Origin: Alisma plantago-aquatica
Lineage: Eukaryota; Streptophyta; Magnoliopsida; Alismatales; Alismataceae
Assembly (NCBI GenBank): GCA_963693085.1
Contig: OY856413.1
Span: forward strand, 542,080,379-542,144,378
Reading direction: 5' to 3'
Length of the DNA stretch: 64,000 nt
Part shown: positions 24,709 to 34,360 of the stretch, one piece after another
How positions within the stretch are numbered: the stretch's first letter is position 1
Layout of the letters: each line of letters begins with the position of its first letter
Position numbers and translations under genes: made by a program
The notes under the pieces: generated by a model
The model's input: the letters and a program-made list of their open reading frames with translations, nothing else
Told to the model about the DNA's origin: nothing
The model's database searches: none

Positions 24709-26190
24709 GAAGAAAGGCTTCTCACTAAATTAAGGAAGCACAAGAAAGAAATTGGGTACAAAATGACTGACTTAACATGCATAAACCCAGCTCTATGCAT
24801 GCATAAACTACCTATGATAGAAGAGTTCAAACCCTCAAGGGAGCACCAGAGAAAACTGAACCCAAATATGAAAGAGGTAGTTCGCCTCGAAGTTCTTAAA
24901 CTCTTGAAAGCGGGTGTTATCTATCCAATTTCTGACTCTTAGTGGGTTAGTCATGTCCAAGTGGTCCCTAAAAGGGGGGGAACCACTGTTGTCCTAAATG
25001 ATAAGAATGAACTAGTACTTACAAGGACCATTACTGGTTGGAGAATGTGCATTGATTATAGAAATTGAACAAATCAACAAGGAAGTACCATTTTCCCCTA
25101 CCCTTCCTTGACGAGGTCCTTGAGCGGCTAGCCCACCAAAAAACTTTCTGCTACCTCGATGGATATTCTGGGTTTTACCAAATCCCAATTCACCCCGAAG
25201 ACCAAGAAAAAATGACATTTACTTGCCCTTTCGGAACATACGCCTTCAGAAGGATGCCATTCGGGCTATGCAACACACCTGCAACCTTCCAAAGGTGCAT
25301 GACTGCTATCTTCGCGGGATTATCCGAAACCATTATGGAGGTGTTCATGGATGATTTTTCAGTATATAGAGACTCTTTTCATAACTGTCTTCTCAACCTA
25401 AGTAAAGTCCTACAGAGATGTGAGGAGACAAACCTTATCCTAAATTGCAAAAAATGTCACTTTATGGTGACCAATGGTGTTGTCCTCGGACATCGAATAA
25501 GAGAAAGAGGAATCGAAGTAGAAAAGGCAAAAATCGATGTCATCTTAAAGTTGTCACTGCCCAAAGACATAAGGGGAGTGCGAGCCTTCTTGGGTCATGC
25601 CAGGTTCTACTGAAGATTTATCAAAGACTTCTAAAAAATAGCAAAACCTATGACATACCTATTGACCAAGGATGTTGAGTTCAACTTTGACAAGGAATGC
25701 CTGCATAGCTTTACAACTTTGAATAATGGTCTAATCTCAGCACCCATTCTAACAGCGCCTGACTGGTCACAACCTTTTCAAATAATGTGTGACGTTAGCG
25801 ACTACACCATAGGGGTTGTGTTGGGGCAGAGAATAGACCAAAAGTCATATGTAATATACTACACATCCAAGACGTTAGATGAGGCACAAAAGAATTATAC
25901 TACCACTGAAAAGGAATTCTTAGTTGTCATCTACGCTTTCAAAAAATTTCGTTCTTACCTAATTGGATCAAAGGTCGTAGTATATATAGACCACTCTGCC
26001 ATCAAATATCTTATTTAGAAACAAGATACAAAACCCAGAGTCATCTGCTGGGTATTGATGCTGCAAGAGTTCGATCTTGAAATAAAAGATAAGAACGCAG
26101 TGGAAAATGTCATCGCTGACCACCTAAGTCACATCAAGTCGCAGGAGGATGACAATGTACCTATCCGAGACTCCCTCCCTGACGACCAAC
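24709..26190 (+). pseudogene. Athila reverse transcriptase and RNase H
   Basis: The reverse transcriptase begins with NPNMKEVVRLEVLKLLKAGVIYPISDS and RTITGWRMCIDYRN. A frameshift near 25060 leads into the frame of 25065-25613 with FCYLDGYSGFYQI, MPFGLCNTPATFQRCM and the catalytic FMDD box at about 25344-25355 (both Asp present). A stop follows ARFY at 25611-25613. The RNase H part starts at about 25700: PDWSQPFQIMCDVSDYTIGVVLGQ has the first catalytic Asp, YTTTEKEFLVVIYAFKKF the Glu, VYIDHSAIKYLI the second Asp, and NVIADHLSHI near 26120-26140 the last motif. The enzyme copies element RNA into cDNA. Several single stops and one frameshift inactivate it. Confidence 0.92.
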
Positions 26191-27508
26191 TTATGAAAAT
26201 TACCACCAAATTCCCCTAGTATGCCGAAATAGTGAACTATCTGGCTATAGAAATCATCCACCCCTCCGCCTCTCACTACGATAAAAAGAAATTTCTCCAT
26301 GATACTAAATAATACTACTGGGACGAACCCTATCTTTTTCGTCTATGTGCAGACAGACTTTTCTGTCGCTGCATACCAGAAGAGGAAATTACTCCTGTCT
26401 TAGAGCATTGTCATTCTGGCCCCACTGGGGGACACATTAGTTCAAAAAAGACCACTCTGAAAGTTTTACAATCGGGTTTCTTTTGGCCAACAGTAGCAAG
26501 AGATTCCTATGATTTTGTATGATCGTGCAATAAATGTCAGCTTTTTGGCGGTATAACTAAACGGAATGAATGCCTCTCACTTTGTGGCAAGAAATCGAAC
26601 TTTTTGATGTTTGGGGAATAGACTATATGGGTCCCTTCCCCTCATCCTATATATTTTCTTACATAGTGGTCGTTGTGGATTATGTCTGAAAATGGGTAGA
26701 AGTTATACCCACTGTTTCCAGTGATTCAAAGCCAGTCATCAAGATGTTCAAAGATATCATTTTCCCCAGATTCAGAGTTCCCCAAACTATCATATCCGAT
26801 GGAGGGACCCATTTTCTGGAAAGAAGCTTCGAAGCCCTCCTAAAAAAATATGGAGTCTACCATAAGGTCACCACACCTTACCATCCACAAACTATTGGCC
26901 AAGTTGAAGTTTCGAATAGACAACTAAAAGAAATTTTAGAGAAAACAGTCAATAGACATCGTATCGACTGGTCCACCAAGCTTCCCGATGCCCTTTGGTC
27001 CTACCGCACAGCTTATAAAACACCGATTGGAACAACCCCATTCCAACTGGTATAGGGGAAATCATGCCATCTTCCAGTTGAACTGGAACATAAGGCCTGG
27101 TGGGCCATTAAACAACTGAATTTTGATTTTAAAAGCGCTGGCGAATACAGACAACTCTAGTTACAAGAACTTGAGGAGCTTAGAATGACAACCTGCCATA
27201 GTGCCAGAATCTATAAAGAACAAACCAAGATGTGGAACGATGGCCACCTCAAAAGAAAAGACATTGTTATAGTAGATAAGGTCCTCCTCTTCAATTCCAA
27301 ACTTAAAATGTTTCCTGGAAAGCTCCGCAGGAAGTGGTCTGGACCATTCACAATTAAACACATCTACCCCACTAGAGCAGTCATCATCCTTGACAATAAT
27401 GGGGGAGAATGGACCGTTACTGGCCATAGATTGAAGAGATACTACACACCAGTAGACAAAATACCAAGACAAACTATCGAGCTCCACGATCCCTCAACAT
27501 CGACATAA
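26191..27508 (+). pseudogene. Athila integrase
   Basis: The zinc finger is visible as EHCHSGPTGGH at about 26400-26435, with SCNKCQ at about 26525-26540. The catalytic triad can be followed in the core: Asp in GIDYMGPFP (about 26615), Asp in [11 protein letters not shown] (about 26800), and Glu in [14 protein letters not shown] (about 26910). [19 protein letters not shown] closes the core. The C-terminal domain (27185-27508) has VLLFNSKLKMFPGKLRRKWSGPF and a Tyr-rich end. This protein inserts element cDNA into chromosomes. Stops and frame changes occur at about 26218, 26310, 26520, 26690 and 27053. There is no chromodomain, as expected for Athila. Confidence 0.9.
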
Positions 27509-27719
27509 CCAAACTGGATTTACGTCAGGCCAGCGACATAAAACCCAAGCGCTACTTGGGAGGCAACCCAAGATCTGAGTATCACCGTTTTTATTTTTCC
27601 TAGTTTTTTTCTAATCTCTTCGTTTAATTTAGGTTTATCATCTTTAATATGAAAATATAAAAATCCACATAAATAATCAAAACAAACATAAAAATATAAA
27701 ATCTAGTTAAATCTCAACC
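27509..27719 (+). promoter_or_regulatory. Post-pol spacer with conserved TTGGG/CCCAA hairpin
   Basis: Just after the pol stop, TTGGG (27556-27560) and CCCAA (27567-27571) frame AGGCAA, preceded by AAGCGCTAC. A GCGCTT-TTGGGAGGCAACCCAA motif at this place is a recurring feature of Athila and related elements. Its function is unknown; a role in RNA structure, 3' processing or splicing is conceivable. The rest of the spacer is AT-rich. Confidence 0.6.
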
Positions 27720-27924
27720 TAACGATTTCGAAACAGTTTGAGCTCAACGGTCTCGAAACCATTTGGTCCTAAACGGTCTCGAAACTGTTTGGTACTAAAT
27801 GGTCTCAAAACTATTTGGAACCCGAACGGTCCCGAAACTGTTTGGAACCTGAACGGTCCCGAAACTGTTTGGAACCCAAACGGTCTTGAAACTGTTTGGA
27901 TCCCACATGGTCTCAAGACCGTTT
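27720..27924. repeat. Palindromic AACGGTCTCGAAACCGTTT array before the env-position ORF (first)
   Basis: About eight units of 23-31 bp of the type AACGGTCYCGAAACTGTTTGGAACCC. It resembles the LTR array but with TCGAAAC centres. It lies immediately upstream of a TATA box, repeating the array-TATA order of the LTRs. Confidence 0.92.
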
Positions 27925-27958
27925 ATCCTAGGGAATTTGTAATGCCCCCCCATAATCC

Positions 27959-27968
27959 TATAAATATA
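27959..27968 (+). promoter_or_regulatory. Internal TATA box downstream of palindromic array
   Basis: TATAAATATA follows the array by about 35 bp. It is followed by a CT-rich sequence, as in promoter-to-leader transitions, and lies about 790 bp upstream of the env-position ATG. A promoter function is inferred from the match in architecture to the LTR (array then TATAAATA). Confidence 0.5.
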
Positions 27969-28381
27969 ACCCCATCCCCTCCCTTTTTCCTCTTCTAAAA
28001 TCTCGAACTCCATAAACCCTCATGTACGCACTGTTTCATCCCCTCTGTTTCTCGCTCCCGCGCAACTCATGACGCCTGCTCTCTCTTCCACTTTCTCCGA
28101 TGACACCGCCGTCTTCCCCATGTGTTTTCATAGAGTTTCTCACCGTCAGCATCACCGTCACACAGCAAGGTAAACCAGTAGTTTGACACCATCTCCATTT
28201 CTGTCTACTCTGTCACCACACCACCTTGTTTTCGTCATCGCCAATGTTGCGTCGCTAACGGGGTTCTCGTTTGACACTGACTCGCGTGTCGCCACTGTCG
28301 TTTGCTGCTTTTGCCTCCTTTTTACCAACCATAATCGACCCCGACATTCCACCTTCCTCGCGGTTTCGACCGACTGGAGCC

Positions 28382-28637
28382 AAACATTCTTGAGACCGTT
28401 TGGAGCAAACGGTCCTGAAACTATTTCGAGCCAAACTGTGTCGAAATCGTTTGGAGCCAAACGGTCTTGAAACTGTTTGAAGCTAAGTGGTCCAGAAACT
28501 GTTTGGAGCCAAGCGTCGTGAAACTATTTGGAGCCAAGAGGTCAATAAACCATTTGGAGCCAAGCGGTGCTGAAACCGTTTGGAGCCAAACGGTCCAGAA
28601 ACTATTTGGAGCCAAACAGTCCTTAAACCGTTTGGGT
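28382..28637. repeat. Palindromic AACGGTCCTGAAACTATTTGGAGCC array before the env-position ORF (second)
   Basis: About nine units of 25-29 bp, each roughly CCAAACGGTC-NNGAAAC-NRTTTGGAG, arranged head to tail. It sits in the leader between the internal TATA box and the env-position ATG. Apparent open frames on both strands are repeat artefacts. Confidence 0.92.
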
Positions 28638-28737
28638 TCCACTAAAACCTAACAACATTTACACATATATAATGTCACATTTTCTTTTAATAAACTTGTT
28701 ATCTTTGCAAATTCAAATCTTTTTTACCACAATTCTT

Positions 28738-28753
28738 TGCTATTTTTTCAGAA
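28738..28753 (+). promoter_or_regulatory. 3' splice-site-like sequence before the env-position ORF
   Basis: TGCTATTTTTTCAG ends at 28751, two bases before the ATG at 28754, after an AT-rich, pyrimidine-rich stretch. It fits a plant intron acceptor. A spliced subgenomic env mRNA is known for the barley element Bagy-2. Use here is inference. Confidence 0.45.
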
Positions 28754-30749
28754 ATGGCCTCCCCTGCAAAAGAAGCCACCGGAACCACAGACGCTCCCTT
28801 TTGGATGAGGGATCAACTGATGGAGGATTGTGCCAAGCTCTAGAAGGTCGTAGACATCTATGACAAGACTCGAAAAAACCCACCGAAAGTCAACCTACTC
28901 ATGATCATGAATGAAATTGACCGCATCAATAGGTGCTTATCCAAGGAACCTATCCATGATATAGAAGAATATTCTTCAAGTGATGAAGGCTCAGAATAGG
29001 AGCCAAATTCTAAGGACAAATCCCTGACCACAAAGTCTAAAGGGAAGAGGAAGGCCTAGGAAGCTTCCAAAGAACAACCTACAAAGAAACGGGCAAGGAA
29101 GCAGATCCATCCTGCCACTGTAAGGGAACAAATCCTGGCGGGATGCATTCCATCAACCACTACCACAACCACCATTACCACTCCCACTACCACCACTATT
29201 CCTATTTTCTCCACCATCACCACTACAACACCACCACCAGCAAACCTATTCATCCACACCCTCCCATCCTTCGTCAAAACGCTAAAGCTGATAAAGTATG
29301 TCTGCTCCAACGTACTGAAAAAGATGGGGATTTATGACAGAATCCTAACCTTGCTTGATAATGCCGACCTTGCAAGACTCTATTTTGTCACAGAGTATTC
29401 TTATGTTGAGCCAACAACTGAATTTTTCACCTTCCTCACCAAAGAAGCAGTGGACATAATGGACAGATCAAGAGACGGAGGCGACCGCAGGCTGGTCACC
29501 AAAATCTTTAGCAACAGAGTTGTCATAACATAAAACCTACTCAATGAAATCTTTATAGAAAACAAGGAGCAGTTGGAAAATCCCAAAGTTGTGGGTGTTG
29601 AAAGCTCCCAGTTCAACAAGCATATCTTCTGGAAATACCTGATAGGGATCCCAACTTTTGAGGCAAAGACCTGCAAGGCCTCAAATATTCATTCTGGGTT
29701 GGTGCACACACTACACAAAATCCTCATAGGTGTGTTGTTCCCCAGGACAAAGGGTGGAAATGTTAACATTTCTGATCTTTTTGTCCTCTGGTCTATCCTT
29801 AATGAGATACTGGTCAACATAGGATGACAATTGATACACAAGCACACAACTTACACCCTCGGGAAAGAAGTATGTGTCGGAAGACACATAACCTCAATTT
29901 TGAATTATCTCAAGATGGATCGACTACTGCCTAGATGCACGAAAATCAAGGGCAACATCCTTACCAATGAGCAGACTTTAAAGAACTCATACATCATTAA
30001 GGAAAAAGATGCTAAGCTACACTACATCTTCTGTCCTACAGTAAAATCTTCTAGGATGTTGCTTCCTCTACCGGAGCTCACAGATTATGATAAGGATAAG
30101 CTTCTCTTCACAGAAGAGAAGCTTACTAACCTCCTCATGTCGGTCCAGGTAGAAAAAAAGAAAGCAAAGGCAGGTCAGACGGTGCATAGAATCACCACCC
30201 TGGTAGCTTGAATAACAAAAATCCCGGTGAAATGACCATCAAAAGGGCATTTGCAAACACAACATTTGTCGGGGACACTGACATCAACACCAAATCTAGA
30301 AGCAGAACCTCCTCTCCCTGAAGAACACATCACCACCTCATCACTAGACTCCTTCATCATGAGTCTAAATGTTGAGCTTACCTCCACCGCCACCCCCACC
30401 ACGCTACCATCCTACACTATTCCACAATCCACCACCCTCCCATCATTCTCCACAATAATTCCACAAACAAACCCCTTCCCCACATCCGCACCTCTACCCA
30501 CATCCTCCGCCTCAATCCCCTTCTCATTGGGTTTTCCATTCACATCAACGCCCGACCTCACTTTCACCTCGTTCACATCCACCTCCACCGCTTTCTCATC
30601 GACATTTACGGATCAACCCTTTTCTCCCAGAATGTCACCACCCTTCGCATCCGCCACCACCCCAACACTGATGGTGACTCCATCTACAGTCCCCACATAG
30701 TTCATGGGACCATCATTAGTGTCTCTTTCGCAAGACACTACCACCCTTC
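28754..30749 (+). pseudogene. Athila env-position ORF, N-terminal half (Athila-type domain and Pro/Ser/Thr-rich stretch)
   Basis: One frame runs from ATG 28754 to the copia insertion at 30749 with no frameshift and eight stops (28841, 28997, 29057, 29531, 29825, 30209, 30233, 30698). A basic, Lys-rich stretch (about 29000-29110) and a Thr/Pro-rich stretch (29150-29240) precede a globular domain (about 29260-30210) with VEPTTEFFTFL, LHKILIGVLFPR, NVNISDLFVLWSILNEI and YTLGKEVCVGRHI. The layout resembles the Athila ORF downstream of pol (ATHILA / plant transposon protein type); the exact family is uncertain. A Pro/Ser/Thr-rich stretch of about 150 residues follows (30251-30700). No signal peptide or membrane segment is evident, so an envelope role is not supported by sequence. 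The frame continues at 39960. Confidence 0.7.
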
Positions 30750-31918
30750 TGTTGGTATGTATGCCCATAGAGCAAGTCATATGATGATTGTAATGGGATA
30801 CTTTGTAAATTATTTGAATAAAAATAAAGGCAATTTCCAATCTATATGTTTAAACTGTTTCTGAGATGATGGTGTAACATGATAGATGTCTAAAGATTGT
30901 TTTACTCAATGACGTATGGTTTTAGGTTAAGGACCTAAACGATGAGATCATACAGATGTTAAGAGTATACATTCTTGTATAGTCCCTAGTCGGTTGTTAT
31001 TGTGGAAATAACCATAGACATCAATAACACTAAAGACTAGATTGTGTGTTGGTTGATGACAGAATCTCATTAGTCATGATATGGTGATATCAAACCAAGC
31101 ACATAGGTACTTGTTAGAGAACAAGGTACCGGACAGACCCACCGTGGTAGTCACAGTCAGCTCTCACAGTGATGGTGGTGAGTGTGATTCTTAGACCTGA
31201 AATCACTACACTCAACACATGTCGTTGGGTACACTTTAACATCATCAAACGCAGTCCTGAAACATGGGTTGTTATAAAGGTGATGATTGGGTGACTTTGA
31301 CACATGGGGCTTTTGAGGGGTGAGTGATAGATATGGGATTTGTCCCTCCTAAGGGAGTTTGATATCCTTGGCCACTTGATGAGTAGGATTGAGAAAGGCA
31401 TGCGCATGCACGTGTGAATCAATATGTGATATTGATGTCATACACATCTCACTCGGTCTACTCTGAGATCAAGGAAATGAATGAACATTGACAGGATGAT
31501 TGTTCCATGCCTCGAGTTCATTCTGGATATCAGTGACAAAGGAATTATACATTCACTGTAACACCATTCACGGATTGTAGGATGAAAGTTGTTCTCTAAC
31601 TTTCTACTTTCTACTTTCACTGGGGTAGCAATGATGTGTGACTAGACACCGCTCTTTGCTTGTGTAGTCATAAATGTTATGGACTTTCACTGCCAACGTG
31701 AAATGGACCTACAGGGTCACACACATAGGATTTAACCTGGAAGAGGAGTTTTGTCCACAAGCAATGTTTAGATTGATTACTAAAGGAGTTTAGTAGTTCA
31801 ATTAAACACTCAATTAATCGATAGCTCAATATCATAATGTTCAAGGTGTTGGACGCATTGATAGGAGTATCGGATTGATTGAAATCGCATTTGAATGATT
31901 CTGCACAATCTGCATTCC

Positions 31919-32311
31919 CAACCGATCGGTTCATGTGATGAACCGGTCGGCTGAGGTTGCTGAACCGGTCGGCTCAATTGTTGAACCGATCGGCTCATGC
32001 ACAGAGTGAAATGACCGGTTCAAGTGTTGAACCGATCGGTTCAACTGGTGCAATCGAGCAACTTGGGAAAGTAGGATTGGTGAGAATTTTCCTTTCGTTT
32101 CAATTGCCCAATTCGATTGGGAATAATATTGGTATTCGATACCAATTGGGAAAGAAACAAGGAAAGTCAATCGGGAACCAACCTGGAACCCCAACCGACC
32201 GGTTCATGAGTGAACCGATCGGTTCAAGGGTCCCAAACGATCGGTTCAGAGGTGAACCGATCGGTTCAGGTCCCCAACCGACCGGTTCACTTGTGAACCG
32301 ATCGGTTCAGG
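31919..32311. repeat. Palindromic GAACCGATCGGTTC array in the copia 5' LTR
   Basis: About ten sites of the type GAACCGATCGGTTC or ACCGACCGGTTCA occur, several in pairs separated by TGTGAT, TGAG, AGAGGT or CTTGT. They cluster at 31919-32045 and 32200-32311. Each pair can form a larger hairpin. The array lies about 100 bp upstream of the TATA box. Confidence 0.93.
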
Positions 32312-32409
32312 TTGCGAGATGGTTGCTTTTTGTGGAAAATCCCGAACCCTTCTACTCCTGCTTTAGTCCCGTATTGCCGGGCACAAAGAACCCTGTCCCA
32401 TGACCAGCC

Positions 32410-32419
32410 TATATATATA
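32410..32419 (+). promoter_or_regulatory. TATA box of the copia 5' LTR
   Basis: TATATATATA is followed by GGGGTATTGGGGGCTT. It is conserved at 39390-39399 in the 3' LTR and, inverted, near 63670-63680 in the third copy. Confidence 0.65.
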
Positions 32420-32974
32420 GGGGTATTGGGGGCTTCTCAGAGGACGACTCAGTGCAAGTTGATTGCTCTGCAAAGTTGTCGTTCTCTCTGGTTTTGGTAA
32501 CCGAGAGAGAGCCCGAGCAAGTGCTTCCCGCAAAGGGAGGTGCAACAAGGGAAGGACAACTGTAGTTGCAATTGACAGCAGGAGAGTGTGTTGGCGACTA
32601 GTACGTCAACAGGAGGGTGCGACTCCTTCCACTTCCTTGTGGGACAAGGAGAGTGGAGTTCCGGGTGGTCCGTGTGGACTACTTCAGAGGCGGGAGGTCA
32701 CTGCCGCTTAGGAGGACAACTGTCATCCGACAGTCCGGTAGGAGGAGGAGTCTTCAGTCCCGGTGCGACCAGGAGCTGCACAGACACCGTACAAGACTGG
32801 AGTTGAAGACCGCGCAAGGCGCGTGGTATTGTCGCCGAGCAAGCCTCGGGACAAGGTATGATTCACAAACCATCTTTCCTATTATATAGATGTTGACACG
32901 ATTCCTTTTGTTCCGGGTTTGGGGAGAAAAAGTTTTTGTTTCCGCTGCTTCTCTGCCTCCTCCAAAACCCAACA

Positions 32975-32991
32975 GTGGTATTAGAGCTAGG
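32975..32991 (+). other. Copia primer-binding site (tRNA-Met type)
   Basis: GTGGTATTAGAGCTAGG directly follows the LTR. It matches the TGGTATCAGAGC sequence complementary to initiator tRNA-Met with one change. Confidence 0.85.
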
Positions 32992-34360
32992 TCAACCTCT
33001 CTGTATTTTAGGATTATCGATATGATCGATTTTGGTTTGTCGCCTTTATTTATTGCATGCGATGCGAATGATATTGGCTTTATACATGTCCAATCCACAA
33101 ATCCCTAATATACATATATGATATGTAATATTAATGCACTCGATACGCGTCGCCCTTAAACGAGTTTTGTGGTGGATGTGTAGCATGATTATGGCCTATA
33201 AACCCCTATATCTGTGTGTGTGGTTGTTTGTGTGGTTGCTTGCATCTCGGTCTGCGCACTGATTCCCTTTCTCTTATTCCTGATGTAACTCGAAATAATT
33301 CGAGAATTCTTTTCCTACCTTTGCTCCCCCCGAATGTAACTCGGGGTTTCTCAATTCAAATGTAAATAGGATAGATTTTATTTCCTATTATGTCAAAGAA
33401 CGACGGACAACCTGAAGACAATCGGTTCAAGGAGTGAACTGATCGGTTGGTGATCCAGAAGGCCGGTTCGAGGAACGAGATGAGCGGGTGGCGACCTGAG
33501 GAGATGCACGATGACCGGTGAACCGATCGGCTGGAGGCGCCAGTCGATCGGCTGGTGGCACCTGAACAACCAACCTGATGGAGAGCCGATCAGTCATGGA
33601 GATGAGCTGATCAAACCCAGAAAGGCAGGCACAGATTTCATCTTATACAGGTTGCATGTGATGTAGACCTAGATGACCGTGATTCCTCTTGGCTCGAGGA
33701 ATCACAAATAGGATGGCCATAATCATTGCTTTTTATCGTTTATGCATGTTTTGTGTGGGATATAGCATGTATATGATATGTACTATATATTGTGGTGATT
33801 GGATATGTATATGTATATAAAAACCAAATCCCTCATTAAATATTAAGTTTTAGATGCCTTCCAAATGCGACACACGTGAAAAGATTGATCGACCAAGTGT
33901 GGGCACGCCCTAGCGTGGTGCACCATCTATCTCGTGGAAGCGTGAAGGATAAATGTGTGGGTCTGCCTTAGCAGGGTGCATATTCATCATGTTGCCTTTG
34001 GGTCAGACTTAACAAGGTGATCTAGATGGGATCTAGTACCTTGAGGCATGGAGATGATCATGGCAAGGAGTTGCATATGACATCTTTCAAGAGTTGCATA
34101 TGATGCAATTGGCAAAAGTTGCCTACCTGAGAGATCTGAGTTGTGCGTGACAGCCCTAGCTGGTCCATGACTCAGAGGATTTCAGGATCTTGACCCACTA
34201 GAAGATTGTACGCTGCAATCTTCCGAATTGATGGTGAGGGCTATCAATTTGAGTAAAAATAGTGGGAGCGGTAATTAATTAAAGGCCTAATTAACTATCG
34301 TCAAATTTTATTCAATTCAAATCAAAAAGGTTTTGACAAATGCAAATTTTCTCTTGTAGA
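32992..34360 (+). other. Copia 5' leader, with further GATCGGTT motifs
   Basis: A long untranslated leader. At 33418-33575 it repeats the LTR motifs (AATCGGTTCAAGGAGTGAA, CTGATCGGTTGG, GAACCGATCGGCTGG), now outside the LTR. From 33840 to 34320 it resembles the long non-coding leaders typical of Angela elements. TTTTCTCTTGTAG stands directly before the gag ATG and could act as a splice acceptor. Confidence 0.6.

Larger units (their letters stand above)
30750..32974 (+). repeat. 5' LTR of the copia element
   Basis: Identical in layout to 37745-39954. It carries the palindromic GAACCGATCGGTTC array (31919-32311) upstream of a TATA box (TATATATATA, 32410-32419). A GC-richer R/U5 part (32460-32850) has open frames in all phases but no protein motif. 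Relative to the 3' LTR it lacks 26 bp after the ACCGTG at about 31145 and has an extra 41-bp palindrome unit. Confidence 0.95.

Noticed and set aside
28754..30749. True viral envelope protein
   Set aside because: No signal peptide, furin-like site or membrane segment is visible. The position alone does not support a membrane fusion role, so it is called env-position ORF.
32463..32889. Arg/Ser-rich open frames in the copia LTR R/U5 region (repeated at 39443-39869 and 63271-63640)
   Set aside because: They occur in all three copies of the LTR as overlapping frames in GC-richer DNA, without conserved start or family motif.
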